DNA from: Pseudomonas sp. S04
GTDB taxonomy: Bacteria > Pseudomonadota > Gammaproteobacteria > Pseudomonadales > Pseudomonadaceae
Direction: 5' to 3'
Length of the DNA stretch: 64,000 bases
NCBI RefSeq assembly: GCF_009834545.1
Contig: NZ_CP019427.1
Coordinates: 3,168,001-3,232,000, forward strand
In this document: positions 7,757 to 17,193 of the stretch, piece after piece
Layout: each line of letters starts with the position of its first letter
How positions within the stretch are numbered: position 1 is the stretch's first letter
Position numbers and translations under genes: made by a program
Notes under the pieces: generated by a model
What the model saw: the letters and a program-made list of their open reading frames with translations, nothing else
Database searches by the model: none
What the model was told of the DNA's origin: nothing

Positions 7757-9577
7757 TCAGAAGTTCACGCCGAAGCTGAGGGCGACATAGTCGCGATCAG
7801 TGTTGGTATTCCACTTTCCGCCGAAGTAATCGGTGTAACTGAGGCTTGCGGTGTAGGTGTTCAAGTAGTCGGCATCGAGCCCGAGGCTGATGGCCTTGTT
7901 GCCCTCCTCGAAGTTGGGCCCTACGCCGTCGACGTCATGGGACCAGGCCAGGTTGGGCGAGAGGTTGATACCGGCAATCACGTTGGGGTAGTCCAGCTTG
8001 CCGCGCAGGCGATAGCCCCACGAGTCGCTGGTGTAGAACCCATGGCTGTTGCATTCCTGCTGCGGGTTGCTTGGGCGGGTGGCGCCGGGCTGACCTGGCA
8101 CCGGCGTGTTCTGCCCGACGCAGACAGCCTGGTTGACCAGTTGCCCGGCGCCGAACACGGTGCTACGGCCAAAACGCTCTTCAGTACCATCACTGGCGCC
8201 CAGGCCATTGATGTGGTTGTAGCCCACCTCGCCTACCAGCGTCAGGCGCGAGGAACCCAGGATCTGGTCGAAGAATTGCGTAGCGCTCATCTGCGCTTGC
8301 AACACGGGCATGCGCTTGTAGCCGTCGACGCTGGCCCCGGCGACATTGGAGGACTGGCCACTGATGAACAGCGGCGAAGACGCGTTGCCCACGGCCGCCA
8401 GGTTGATGTCGGCGCCGTTGAGGTTCAGCGGCATGTTGGGTCGGAAACTCACCTCGCCCCCCAGCGAAGTTCCCATTACGTTGGTCGCGAAGCTCAGGCC
8501 ATACAGGCGCACATCCTCGGGATAGACCACGTTGTAGCTAGCGCTGCGAATCGCCGCTACCGCGTTGGCACTGCTGGTGGCGCGGGTGAAACTCAGGCTG
8601 GGATTGCGGCTGTGGTAGTTCATGACATAGGCACCGAACTCGGTGTCGTTCAGTTCGGCGGCAAACCAGCGCAGGGCCAGGCCGAACTGGCCGCTGTCGC
8701 GGGCATCCTGGGTCTTGGTGCGCGCAATGTAGGCATCGTCGAACAGTCCAGGTGCGCCGGTGTTGTTGGCCACACCGGGCGGCAGATCGAGGCCAGCCAG
8801 CACGGCGCGGTCATTACAGCCTTCAGGCGTCACATCATTGCCGAAAAAGGTGCCGCAGTTGTCGATCACCGAGGGCGCCCATTCGATCTGGTAGAAGGCT
8901 TCGGCGGTAACGTTCTCAGTCAGTCCCTGGGATACATAGAGCATGTTCACCGGGATCAAGCCTTCCTTGACCTCGGCCCCCGGGCGGCGCAAAGCAGCGA
9001 CGTCGATCGGGTTGATGCTGTTGATCGAGTTGCCGATGAAGGTACTTTCGCCCCAACTCACCACCTGCTTGCCCAGGCGCACGTTGCCCTGCAAATCGTC
9101 GAGGGTGTAGTTGTGATAGACAAAGCTGTCGAGAAACATCGCCCCCGACGACTTGGCGGCACGCTGGCGGCCATGATCGTCGATGTCATAGAACGGACGG
9201 CTCTCGTCCATCAGCTCAAAGTCATACCAGTACTTGCCACGCACGAAGGCGCCGCTGTCGCCATATTTCAGTTCCAGGTCATGCACACCCTTGAAGATCT
9301 TCGAGAAGGTCTCGCCCTTCTTGAAGTTCAAGCGATTGTCATCGTTGGTGCGCGCTGACGCGTTGCCCCTGGTGCCTTGCGAATTAAAGTTGGAAATGAA
9401 ATCGGGGTCAGGTCCGCGAACGGCCCAACTGGCGCCAACGGACAGTGACGAGTCGAAGCTGCCCTCGATCTCACCGATACTGAAATCCTTGGCAAAGGCC
9501 TCTGGGGCAATGGTTGCAGCGACGGCGACAGCCAGCAGGTGTGGATAGCAAACTCCACGCATTTTCGAAATGCTCAT
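7757..9577 (-). CDS. DUF1302 outer-membrane protein
   Basis: The chosen ATG at 9577 follows GGAGAAAACGC; the frame extends six codons further upstream without need. The 606-residue product has a signal peptide ending near PEAFA and then KDFSIGEIEGSFDSSLSVGASW, the usual DUF1302 opening. It is rich in aromatic, alternating strands and ends YVALSFGVNF, with the C-terminal Phe expected of an outer-membrane beta-barrel. DUF1302 proteins usually occur next to DUF1329 proteins, as here, with 25 bases between them. It is probably an outer-membrane channel or receptor for the substrate of the island; the substrate is unknown. Confidence 0.88.
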   Translation of the reverse strand: MSISKMRGVCYPHLLAVAVAATIAPEAFAKDFSIGEIEGSFDSSLSVGASWAVRGPDPDFISNFNSQGTRGNASARTNDDNRLNFKKGETFSKIFKGVHDLELKYGDSGAFVRGKYWYDFELMDESRPFYDIDDHGRQRAAKSSGAMFLDSFVYHNYTLDDLQGNVRLGKQVVSWGESTFIGNSINSINPIDVAALRRPGAEVKEGLIPVNMLYVSQGLTENVTAEAFYQIEWAPSVIDNCGTFFGNDVTPEGCNDRAVLAGLDLPPGVANNTGAPGLFDDAYIARTKTQDARDSGQFGLALRWFAAELNDTEFGAYVMNYHSRNPSLSFTRATSSANAVAAIRSASYNVVYPEDVRLYGLSFATNVMGTSLGGEVSFRPNMPLNLNGADINLAAVGNASSPLFISGQSSNVAGASVDGYKRMPVLQAQMSATQFFDQILGSSRLTLVGEVGYNHINGLGASDGTEERFGRSTVFGAGQLVNQAVCVGQNTPVPGQPGATRPSNPQQECNSHGFYTSDSWGYRLRGKLDYPNVIAGINLSPNLAWSHDVDGVGPNFEEGNKAISLGLDADYLNTYTASLSYTDYFGGKWNTNTDRDYVALSFGVNF

Positions 9578-9665
9578 GCGTTTTCTCCGGTGCATTGGCG
9601 TAGGGAGATCTAGCCACCTACTAGCGGGCGGCTTTTATTGAGGTGTTGTAGGTAGCGAGAGTCGA

Positions 9666-11228
9666 TCAGGCGATGCCGCGCTGCCGGTTATCCCAGAACG
9701 GCTTGCGTAGCTCGGTCTTGAGCACCTTGCCAACACTGGTCAGCGGCAACGTCTCGCGGAACTCGACGCTGCGCGGCACCTTGTAGCCAGCGATCCGCTC
9801 GCGGCAGTGGGCGATGATCTGTTCCTGGCTGGCGTGGACACCGGGCTTGAGAATGATCACCGCATGCACCGTCTCGCCCCACTTGGTGCTCGGAATTCCG
9901 ATTACCGCGCTTTGCGCCACAGCAGGATGACTGCCGATGGCTGCTTCAACTTCACCGCAGTAAACGTTCTCGCCGCCGCTGACCACCATGTCCTTGAGAC
10001 GGTCGCAGACGTAGATGAAACCGTCCTCGTCCATGTAGCCGCCGTCACCGGTGTGCATCCAGCCGCCACGCAACGCTTCGGCGGTGGCTTCGGGTTTCTT
10101 CCAGTAACCGAGCATCACGTTCGGGCCACGCACGATGATTTCGCCGACCGTACCGCGCGGCACTTCGTTGTCGTTGGTATCGACGATGCGGATTTCTACA
10201 CAGAGCACTGGCAGGCCCGCCGAATACATCTTGCCGCTGGCCTGGTGCTCGGCGCTGTGGTACTCGGTGTCGAGGATCGCGGCGGCCGGTGACAATTCGG
10301 TCATGCCGTAGCCCTGGGAGAATTCAGCACCGGTGAACACTTTGCAGGCGCGGTCAAGCAAGGCCGGGGTGATCGTCGACGCCCCATAGACGATGCGTTT
10401 CAAGGAACTGACATCAAGTGCCTGGCCGTGCTCCTGGTGCCAGTCCAGCAGCATTTGAATCATCGTCGGTGCCAGCAGGATTTCATCGGCTTTCTCGCGC
10501 TCGATGGCTTGCAGAACCCCCTGCGCAGAGAACGTCTGCAGCACCGCGTGGGTGCCTCCAGAGATGAACAGTGCTGACATCGCCGCAAAATCGGCGAGGT
10601 GGAACATCGGCATCGCGTGCAGGAAAACTGCGCCTTTTTGGCAGCGTCCCATCGTCAGGGAGTTCAACGCCGAGAATGCGACGTTGTTATGGCTGAGCAT
10701 CACACCCTTGGGATCGCCCGTGGTGCCGCCGGTGTAGAAAATACCGAGCAAGGCGTCACCGCTGCGGCGGGCATCTTCCACCGGCTCGCTGATCTCGATC
10801 AGCGTTTCATAGTTGAGCATTCCTGCCGGGGTCTCGCCGTCACCGGCGTAGATCACCACGCGCACGGTTTTCGCTTGTGCCTGCACCTGGGCGCCCAGGG
10901 TTTTGTGGTGATCGTCGACGATCAGCACGCTGGTTTCCGAGTCGTCCAGCGAGTAGATGATCTCCGCTGCACTCCAGCGAAAGTTCACCGGGTTGACCAC
11001 GGCATCAGCCCACGGCACAGCCTGGTAATACTCGATGAACCGTTGCGAGTTGAACGACAGCATCGCCACGCGATCGCCGCTGGCGACCCCCAGGCCTTTG
11101 AGCGCACTGGCCAGGCGCACCACGCGGTCACCAAACTCGGCGTAGGTTATGCTGCGGCCCTGGGAGCGGATCGCCACGGCATTGGGACGTTGCTGCAGAT
11201 GACGGTGCAGCCCTTGAGTGATGTACAT
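9666..11228 (-). CDS. AMP-binding acyl-CoA ligase
   Basis: This 520-residue adenylate-forming enzyme converts a carboxylic acid, ATP and CoA to acyl-CoA. The phosphate-binding motif YTGGTTGDPKG lies near residue 168. GYGMTE, HTGDGG and KDMVVSGGENVY follow in order, and the catalytic lysine region GKVLKTELRK is near the C-terminus. The ATG at 11228 follows GGAGTTTTC. It sits in the middle of the minus-strand beta-oxidation operon, so it probably activates the substrate acid of that pathway. Family members range from medium-chain fatty acids to bulky cyclic acids; specificity cannot be read here. Confidence 0.88.
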   Translation of the reverse strand: MYITQGLHRHLQQRPNAVAIRSQGRSITYAEFGDRVVRLASALKGLGVASGDRVAMLSFNSQRFIEYYQAVPWADAVVNPVNFRWSAAEIIYSLDDSETSVLIVDDHHKTLGAQVQAQAKTVRVVIYAGDGETPAGMLNYETLIEISEPVEDARRSGDALLGIFYTGGTTGDPKGVMLSHNNVAFSALNSLTMGRCQKGAVFLHAMPMFHLADFAAMSALFISGGTHAVLQTFSAQGVLQAIEREKADEILLAPTMIQMLLDWHQEHGQALDVSSLKRIVYGASTITPALLDRACKVFTGAEFSQGYGMTELSPAAAILDTEYHSAEHQASGKMYSAGLPVLCVEIRIVDTNDNEVPRGTVGEIIVRGPNVMLGYWKKPEATAEALRGGWMHTGDGGYMDEDGFIYVCDRLKDMVVSGGENVYCGEVEAAIGSHPAVAQSAVIGIPSTKWGETVHAVIILKPGVHASQEQIIAHCRERIAGYKVPRSVEFRETLPLTSVGKVLKTELRKPFWDNRQRGIA

Positions 11229-11300
11229 GAAAACTCCAAATTGCTTTTTTATTATTCAATCGATTTGGAAATGTCGACGCCTGGTACGCTGGCTCGCCGG

Positions 11301-12443
11301 TTACAGCGACCGCGCAACGACTTCGCGCTGAATCTCGTTGGAACCGCCGTAAATGCGCGCCACCCGGGCATCGGCCCACATGCGGCCAATCGGGTATTCG
11401 TTCATGTAGCCGTAGCCGCCGAACAGCTGCAGACAGCGGTCGAGCACCTCGCCCTGGCGTTCCGTCAGCCAGAACTTGCCCATCGAGGCCAGCGTGGTAT
11501 CGAGGGTGCCGTCGATCCAGCGTTGGATGATCAGGTCGACAAAGGTCCGTGACGCGAGCACGGTTGCTTTCACATCGGCCAACACGAAGCGGCTGTTCTG
11601 GAATTCGATCACCGGTTTGCCGAACGCCTTGCGCTCCTTGGTGTACTCCACGGTCAGGCGCAGCGCGCGCTCCATCACCGCTACGGCGCCGACACCGATT
11701 TGCGCCCGCTCGTACGGCAGCTGGCTCATCAGGGTGTAGAACCCCTGCCCCTCCACTTCACCGAGCAGGCAGTCAGCCGGCACTTGGACGTCGTCGAAGA
11801 ACATTTCCGAGGTGTCCTGGGCGTGCATGCCGACTTTGCTCAGCAGTTTGCCGCGACGGAAACCCGGGGTATTGGTATCGACCATGAACAGCGAAACGCC
11901 TTTGGCGCCCTGGCTGATGTCGGTCTTGGCGATCACCAGCACCATGTCACTGGTCTGGCCGTTACTGATGAAGGTCTTGGCGCCGTTGATCACGTACTTG
12001 TCGCCCTGCTTCACCGCACGGGTACGCACCGATTGCAGGTCGGAACCGGCACCGGGTTCGGTCATGGCGATGGCACAGATGATTTCGCCGGAACCGATCT
12101 TCGGCAGCCAATGCTTCTTCTGCGCTTCGGTGCCGGACTCAAGGATGTAGTGCGCGACGATATGGCTCAGGCCCAGTCCCAGGCCGCTGCCATTGGCGTT
12201 CATGGCGTTGATCACGCACACGTAGTGGCCGATGCTGCCACCGGCGCCGCCGTACTCTTCTGATACATCAGGCAGGATCAAGCCCAGCTCGCCAGCCTTG
12301 AGCCAGGCAGAGCGATCGGCATGGTGCTGCTCACGCCATTTCAGCTCATTGGGCTCCATGTATTCCTTGGCGAAGCGCAGGACCATGTCATTGAACGGTT
12401 GCAGGTCTTCGGTCATCCAGGGTGAGCGATAGTTTTCCAACAT
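11301..12443 (-). CDS. Acyl-CoA dehydrogenase
   Basis: A start at 12443 (MLENYRSPW) follows AGGAATCTTTA; upstream frame extension has no ribosome site. The 380-residue flavoenzyme introduces the 2,3-double bond into acyl-CoA and passes electrons to ETF. It has MTEPGAGSDLQ for FAD/substrate binding and LPYERAQIG with a Glu in the helix-G position used as base in long-chain and isovaleryl-type enzymes. It ends with GGYGYMNEYPIGRMW and IYGGSNEIQREVVAR. It is closely similar in layout to the enzyme at 15911. It lies between SDR and ligase genes in the same operon. Confidence 0.9.
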   Translation of the reverse strand: MLENYRSPWMTEDLQPFNDMVLRFAKEYMEPNELKWREQHHADRSAWLKAGELGLILPDVSEEYGGAGGSIGHYVCVINAMNANGSGLGLGLSHIVAHYILESGTEAQKKHWLPKIGSGEIICAIAMTEPGAGSDLQSVRTRAVKQGDKYVINGAKTFISNGQTSDMVLVIAKTDISQGAKGVSLFMVDTNTPGFRRGKLLSKVGMHAQDTSEMFFDDVQVPADCLLGEVEGQGFYTLMSQLPYERAQIGVGAVAVMERALRLTVEYTKERKAFGKPVIEFQNSRFVLADVKATVLASRTFVDLIIQRWIDGTLDTTLASMGKFWLTERQGEVLDRCLQLFGGYGYMNEYPIGRMWADARVARIYGGSNEIQREVVARSL

Positions 12444-12540
12444 TAAAGATTCCTCGGGTTCTGGGGCCTGTCGACCGACGAGGGTCAACAGGCGCAACAA
12501 CGCATTGGCCCTGCGTTTCAGGGCAGAAACCGCAACGACC

Positions 12541-13374
12541 TTAGAAGTTGGAACCTGGACCGCCGCCGCAATAGATGACCTGGCCGGAACAGAAGTTGGA
12601 TTCCGGCAGGCAGAACATCACCACCGCACCCGCGGCTTCTTCTGGCTTGCCCACACGGCCCAACGGGATGGTGGCAGCGACGCCATCAAGGCGTGCCTGT
12701 TGCACGCCGACCTTGATTTCGCGACCTTCGATGTTCACGGTCTTGCTGTCATCACCGGCCAGGGCCTGGGTCAAGCGAGTGTCGATCAGGCCGAAAGCCA
12801 CGGCGTTGACGTTGACCTTCAGACGGCCCCATTCCTTGGACAGGGTCTTGGTCAGGCCCAGGATCCCCGACTTGCCCGAGGAATAGTTGGACTGGCCGAC
12901 GTTGCCGCCAGCGGCGCCGGAGGAAATGTTCACCACTTTGCGCAGTACTTCGCGGCCTTCTGCGGCCTCTTTCTTGGCCAGGGCACTGATCACGGGCTGC
13001 GCGGCACGCAGGATGCGGAATGGCGCGGTCAGGTGGCAGTCGATGACCGCGTACCATTGCTCGTCGCTCATCTTCTGGATCACGTTGTCCCAGGTGAAAC
13101 CGGCGTTGTTGATGATGATGTCGATCGCGCCATAGTTCTTGACGGCGGTCTGCACGAAACGATCGGCAAAATCAGCGGCGGTCACGCTACCGACGCAAGC
13201 CACGGCTTCACCGCCGGCGGCACGGATCTCGCTAACCACGGCCTCAGCCGGCTCGGCGTCCAGGTCGTTGACCACGATCTTGGCGCCGTAGGCTGCCAGC
13301 TGCAGGGCGACTTCACGACCGATGCCACGACCGGAACCGGTCACCAGAGCTACTTTGCCTTCAAGCTTTTTCAT
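12541..13374 (-). CDS. SDR-family 3-hydroxyacyl-CoA dehydrogenase (probable)
   Basis: This 277-residue short-chain dehydrogenase has the NAD(P)-binding TGSGRGIG at residues 12-19, NNAG at 89-92 and the catalytic set Ser151/152, Tyr164 and Lys168 (SNYSSGKSG). Its layout matches the dehydrogenase domain of peroxisomal multifunctional protein 2 (17-beta-HSD4 type). Next to two MaoC-type hydratase genes it most likely oxidises the 3-hydroxyacyl-CoA formed by them. The start at 13374 follows AGGAAAAACAACA. Other SDR substrates are possible; the operon context supports the beta-oxidation role. Confidence 0.87.
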   Translation of the reverse strand: MKKLEGKVALVTGSGRGIGREVALQLAAYGAKIVVNDLDAEPAEAVVSEIRAAGGEAVACVGSVTAADFADRFVQTAVKNYGAIDIIINNAGFTWDNVIQKMSDEQWYAVIDCHLTAPFRILRAAQPVISALAKKEAAEGREVLRKVVNISSGAAGGNVGQSNYSSGKSGILGLTKTLSKEWGRLKVNVNAVAFGLIDTRLTQALAGDDSKTVNIEGREIKVGVQQARLDGVAATIPLGRVGKPEEAAGAVVMFCLPESNFCSGQVIYCGGGPGSNF

Positions 13375-13407
13375 TGTTGTTTTTCCTGTGAAATAAAAGT
13401 TTTGGGG

Positions 13408-13842
13408 TTAGGCCAGGGCCACGACGGCTTCGCCAGCCAGCTTTTCTTCGCCGTACTGGTTGGCGCAACGAATCGCCAGGCGCACGCGTTTCTCACCGTG
13501 TTCTTCGAACTTTTCGGTGATGGTTCCGGTACAGGTCGGGATATGCCCCAGTTGGGTGATGCCGGTAAAACGGATCGACAGGCTGCGCACTTGTTGCTGC
13601 GGCACCCATTGGGTCAACAGGCGACCGAGGTAGGCGGCGGACAACATGCCGTGGGCAAACACGTCGGGCATGCGTGACTTGCGGGCGAAATCGATGTCGA
13701 TGTGGATCGGGTTGTGGTCGCCCGAAGCACCGCAGTACAGCGCCAGGGTGGTGCGGTTGACCGGTTGCAGCTTCAACAACGGGATCTCATCGCCGACCTG
13801 GATATCGGAGAACTGCGCGTGGGTGGTGTTGGAGAGCGTCAT
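13408..13842 (-). CDS. MaoC-family enoyl-CoA hydratase, catalytic subunit
   Basis: The ATG at 13842 follows GAGGAAATCTCG. The 144-residue hotdog protein carries the hydratase-2 motif, with Asp42 and His47 in SGDHNPIHID followed by FAHGM. It adds water to 2-enoyl-CoA. It starts 10 bases after the stop codon of the FAS1-like dehydratase gene at 13853, which has a damaged version of this motif. The pair resembles heteromeric hydratases, such as those of sterol side-chain degradation, in which only one subunit is catalytic. The heteromer is inferred. Confidence 0.87.
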   Translation of the reverse strand: MTLSNTTHAQFSDIQVGDEIPLLKLQPVNRTTLALYCGASGDHNPIHIDIDFARKSRMPDVFAHGMLSAAYLGRLLTQWVPQQQVRSLSIRFTGITQLGHIPTCTGTITEKFEEHGEKRVRLAIRCANQYGEEKLAGEAVVALA

Positions 13843-13852
13843 CGAGATTTCC

Positions 13853-14290
13853 TCAGCGCTGTACGAGGGACGAGCGGACATCGGCGATATGCACGTCGTC
13901 CTGGTTGGTCACACGCGATTCCATGACCACGAATTGCAGGGCCCCGCCCTTTTTCTCGTAGACATCGGTGATGGCGGCATCGAACGTCAGCACGTCACCG
14001 GCGTAGGCCATGGCGTGATAGACGAAGGATTGTTCGGCGTGCAGGATCCGGCCGAGGTCGAAATCGACCAGTTTCAGGAACGTGGTCAAGTCACGACCTT
14101 CACCTTCCAGGCACTTGAGAAACGTCGGTGGCACCGGCAGGGTTTTGTGGCCAGCGGCAACAGCAGCCGCTTCGTTGGTGTAGACCGGGTCGGTCTCGCC
14201 GATTGCCTTGGCGAAGAAGCGCAAACGGCCCTTCTCCACATCGACGCTGAATTTATCGAGCTTGTGCCCGATCAGACTCTTGTCTGCCAT
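13853..14290 (-). CDS. FAS1-like dehydratase (MaoC N-terminal type) subunit
   Basis: The ATG at 14290 is preceded by GAGGAGTGAGGCAA; the longer frame to 14476 overlaps the thiolase gene and has no ribosome site. The 145-residue protein matches the N-terminal MaoC-like/FAS1-type dehydratase family: FFAKAIGETDPVYTNEAAA then LPVPPTFL. The His of the GDxNPxH hydratase motif is absent, so it is probably the non-catalytic partner of the protein encoded at 13408. Its role is likely to enlarge or shape the acyl pocket. The assignment to family is good; the partnership is inference. Confidence 0.83.
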   Translation of the reverse strand: MADKSLIGHKLDKFSVDVEKGRLRFFAKAIGETDPVYTNEAAAVAAGHKTLPVPPTFLKCLEGEGRDLTTFLKLVDFDLGRILHAEQSFVYHAMAYAGDVLTFDAAITDVYEKKGGALQFVVMESRVTNQDDVHIADVRSSLVQR

Positions 14291-14346
14291 TTGCCTCACT
14301 CCTCTTGTTGTTATGCGTGCCGGTCCAGGCACGCGCTTGGAAAGAC

Positions 14347-15531
14347 TCAGTTGCGCCCGTACATCGTGACTACGCAGGCGCCGCCCAGGCCGAGGTTGTG
14401 TTGCAGGGCGATGTTCAGGCCTTCGACCTGGCGCTTGTCGGCGGTGCCGCGCAGTTGCTGGGTCAGCTCGTAGCACTGGGCCAGACCGGTGGCGCCCAAT
14501 GGGTGGCCCTTGGAAAGCAGGCCGCCGGACGGATTGGTCACCACCTGACCGCCGTAGGTGTTGTCACCATCGAGTACGAACTGCTCGCCACCGCCGACAC
14601 CGCACAAGCCCAGGCCTTCGTAGGTGAGCAATTCGTTGTGGGCGAAGCAGTCGTGCAGTTCTACCGCGCGAACGTCCTGCGGACCGACGCCCGCCTGCTC
14701 GTAGACCAATTGCGCGGCGCGCTGGGTCATGTGGAAACCGGCGTAGGCAATCATCGACGGCGGATCGAACGACTCGACCGGGTCGGTGACCATCGATTGG
14801 GCAAGAATCACCACGTCACTGCGCAGGCCATGCTTCTTGGCGAAGGCTGGCGAACAGATAATTGCAGCCGCCGCACCGCAAGTCGGCGGGCAAGCCATCA
14901 GGCGAGTCATCACACCCGGCCACAGCACCTGGTCGTTCATCACGTCCTCGGTGGTCAGGACGTTCTTGAACAGTGCCAGTGGGTTGTTCGCAGCGTGGCG
15001 GCTGGCCTTGGCGCGGATGGCGGCGAAGGTTTCCATGCGGGTGCCGTACTTCTGCATGTGTTCGCGACCAGCACCGCCGAAGGTTTTCAGCGCGCGCGGC
15101 AGGTCGACGTCGCGGGTCAGGCCTTCCATCACGTGAACCACACTGGCGCGGGTCTGCGGACGGTCATCCCAATGCGACTTGAGGGCGCCGGCCTGCATCT
15201 GCTCGAAACCCAGCGCCAGCACACACTCGGCCTGGCCGCTCTGCACTGCGGCGCGGGCCAGGTACAAGGCGGTGGAACCAGTGGAGCAGTTGTTGTTGAC
15301 GTTGACGATCGGGATGCCCGTGCGGCCGACTTCGTAGAGGGCGGTCTGCCCGCAAGTGGAGTCGCCGTAGACATAGCCGGTGAACGCCATTTGCACCTTG
15401 TCGTAGCCGATGCCGGCGTCCTTCAGCGCGAGGCGTACAGCTTCGGCGCCCATGTCGGTGTAACTGGGGCTTTTGCCCGGCTTGGAGAAGGGAATCATCC
15501 CGACCCCGGCGACGACGACTTTTTCACTCAT
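14347..15531 (-). CDS. SCP-x-type thiolase / lipid-transfer protein (copy 2)
   Basis: This 394-residue protein is co-linear with the thiolase at 5091. Cys is in NNNCSTGSTAL, His in CFAHNE and SKGHPLGATG, and the second Cys in GGACVVTMYG. The ATG at 15531 follows AGGAAATTCATCC. It is the first gene of the long minus-strand operon and faces the acyl-CoA dehydrogenase at 15911 across a promoter region. Compared with copy 1, the segment around residues 125-145 differs most, which may reflect substrate choice. It should cleave 3-ketoacyl-CoA; chain type is unknown. Confidence 0.88.
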   Translation of the reverse strand: MSEKVVVAGVGMIPFSKPGKSPSYTDMGAEAVRLALKDAGIGYDKVQMAFTGYVYGDSTCGQTALYEVGRTGIPIVNVNNNCSTGSTALYLARAAVQSGQAECVLALGFEQMQAGALKSHWDDRPQTRASVVHVMEGLTRDVDLPRALKTFGGAGREHMQKYGTRMETFAAIRAKASRHAANNPLALFKNVLTTEDVMNDQVLWPGVMTRLMACPPTCGAAAAIICSPAFAKKHGLRSDVVILAQSMVTDPVESFDPPSMIAYAGFHMTQRAAQLVYEQAGVGPQDVRAVELHDCFAHNELLTYEGLGLCGVGGGEQFVLDGDNTYGGQVVTNPSGGLLSKGHPLGATGLAQCYELTQQLRGTADKRQVEGLNIALQHNLGLGGACVVTMYGRN

Positions 15532-15910
15532 GGATGAATTTCCTTAGGCATACACGTTCGGTTGTCGTACCTGCCGGCCGGCGGGTTCTTGTGGGATTCA
15601 TCCTAGGTTTGCCCATCGGCACGCTTCGACCGTCGAAGGGATGAAGTTGCGGAGGTAGTGGGAGGCGTTCCAAGGAACGATTGGAGGGAGTAATGCCGAG
15701 GTAGTCAGGCGGGGTCAGCCACAAATCCTTGTGGGAGCGAGCAAGCTCGCCCCCACAGAAAAGCAAAGGCAAACAGGTGTACTCCCCCACGGCATCCTTT
15801 CGAACGATCCCGCACCTACTCCGCAGCATCATCCCTTCGGCTCTCGCTGAAAATCTTCACCACGCCCAGCATTGCAAGAGTCCCTGTCCCCTGACCTACC
15901 GAGGATTGAA
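15532..15910. other. Divergent intergenic region with one REP palindrome
   Basis: This 379-base stretch separates the minus-strand operon from the plus-strand acyl-CoA dehydrogenase. It holds a REP palindrome at 15731-15756 (GTGGGAGCGAGC / GCTCGCCCCCAC). No convincing gene was seen; a minus-strand open frame over 15524-15832 lacks family features. Promoters for both directions should be here, but I could not choose hexamers. Confidence 0.6.
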
Positions 15911-17059
15911 ATGAGCGAATACAGACCCGCGTGGCTAACTGAAGACCTGGCGATCTTCCAGGAATCGGTTCGCCGTTTTGCCGCCGAAGAATTGGTACCC
16001 CACGAGGATCGCTGGGCGCAGCAGAAGCATGTCGACCGAGAGACGTGGCTGAAGGCTGGCGCAATGGGCTTGCTGTGCCCCGCCATTCCTGAAGAGTACG
16101 GCGGCAGCGGCGGCAGCCACGCCCATAACGCAATCATTGGCTATGAGCTGGCCCGCGCGATCGCGACCAGCCTGGGCACCAATGTGCACAGCGCGATCTG
16201 TGCTCACTACATCCTGCGTTATGCCTCTGAAGAGCAGAAACTGCGTTGGCTGCCTAAGATGGCCACAGGCGAAATGGTTGCCGCCATCGCCATGACCGAA
16301 CCGGGCGCAGGCACCGACTTGCAGAGCGTCAAGACCAAGGCCATCCGTGACGGTGATCAATACGTGATCAACGGTTCCAAGACCTTCATCACCAACGGAT
16401 CCCAAGCCGACCTGGTACTGCTGGTGTGCAAGACCGATCCGAGCCTGGGTGCCAAGGGCATGTCGATCATCGTGCTGGAGGTCAACGATCTTCCGGGCTT
16501 CCGGCGTGGTCGGATCCTCGACAAGATCGGCCAGAAAGGCCAGGACACCTCGGAGTTGTTCTTTGATGACGTGCGCGTGCCGGTGGCCAATTTGCTTGGC
16601 CCGGAGGAAGGCAAGGGCTTCGTCCAGCTGATGCAGCAATTGCCCGAAGAGCGCATGTTCATCACCATGAACGCCCTGGGGTCCATGGAGCGCGCGGTCG
16701 AGGAGACCATCAAGTACACCAATGACCGCAAGCTGTTCGGCAAGCCATTGCTGGACATGCAGAACACTCGTTTCAAACTGGCGGAAATGCAAACCACCGT
16801 GACCATTGCGCGCACATTTGTCTTCGATTGCCTGGACAAAATGGTCAAGCACGAACTCGACCCAACCACTGCCGCCATGGCCAAGTGGTGGTCCTCGACT
16901 CAAGCCTGCCAGATCATCGATGAATGCCTGCAGCTGCACGGCGGGTACGGCTACATGATGGAGTATCCGATCGCCCGCCTGTACGTCAACACCCGACCCA
17001 TGCGCATCTATGGCGGCTCCAACGAAGTCATGAAAGAGCTGATTGCCCGCACCCTGTAA
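15911..17059 (+). CDS. Acyl-CoA dehydrogenase
   Basis: The start at 15911 (MSEYRPAWLTED) follows GAGGATTGAA. The 382-residue protein has MTEPGAGTDLQ, a Glu in LPEERMFI at the helix-G catalytic position, and the C-terminal GGYGYMMEYPIARLY and IYGGSNEVMKELIAR. It oxidises acyl-CoA to 2-enoyl-CoA with FAD, electrons going to ETF. It resembles the enzyme at 11301 but is transcribed the other way, with a thioesterase gene downstream. A REPIN whose right edge is followed by a T run separates the two and could limit read-through. Confidence 0.9.
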   Translation: MSEYRPAWLTEDLAIFQESVRRFAAEELVPHEDRWAQQKHVDRETWLKAGAMGLLCPAIPEEYGGSGGSHAHNAIIGYELARAIATSLGTNVHSAICAHYILRYASEEQKLRWLPKMATGEMVAAIAMTEPGAGTDLQSVKTKAIRDGDQYVINGSKTFITNGSQADLVLLVCKTDPSLGAKGMSIIVLEVNDLPGFRRGRILDKIGQKGQDTSELFFDDVRVPVANLLGPEEGKGFVQLMQQLPEERMFITMNALGSMERAVEETIKYTNDRKLFGKPLLDMQNTRFKLAEMQTTVTIARTFVFDCLDKMVKHELDPTTAAMAKWWSSTQACQIIDECLQLHGGYGYMMEYPIARLYVNTRPMRIYGGSNEVMKELIARTL

Positions 17060-17072
17060 CTATCCCCAATCC

Positions 17073-17175
17073 CTGTGGGAGCGGGCTTGCCCGCGATGAC
17101 GGAATCGCATTCGACATTACTGTTGACTGACACACCGCTATCGCGAGCAAGCTCGCTCCCACAGGTTTTTTTTGC
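17073..17175. repeat. REPIN (inverted REP pair) followed by T run
   Basis: The left arm CCTGTGGGAGCGGGCTTGCC at about 17072 and the inverted right arm ending GCTCGCTCCCACAGG at 17165 can form a long hairpin. Eight T residues follow, so on the plus strand it may act as a weak terminator between the dehydrogenase and thioesterase genes. Confidence 0.8.
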
Positions 17176-17193
17176 GCCTGTGAAAACGAGCAC

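Noticed and set aside
15524..15832. Minus-strand frame of 102 codons upstream of a thiolase gene
   Set aside because: It crosses a REP palindrome, lacks family features and overlaps the thiolase start.
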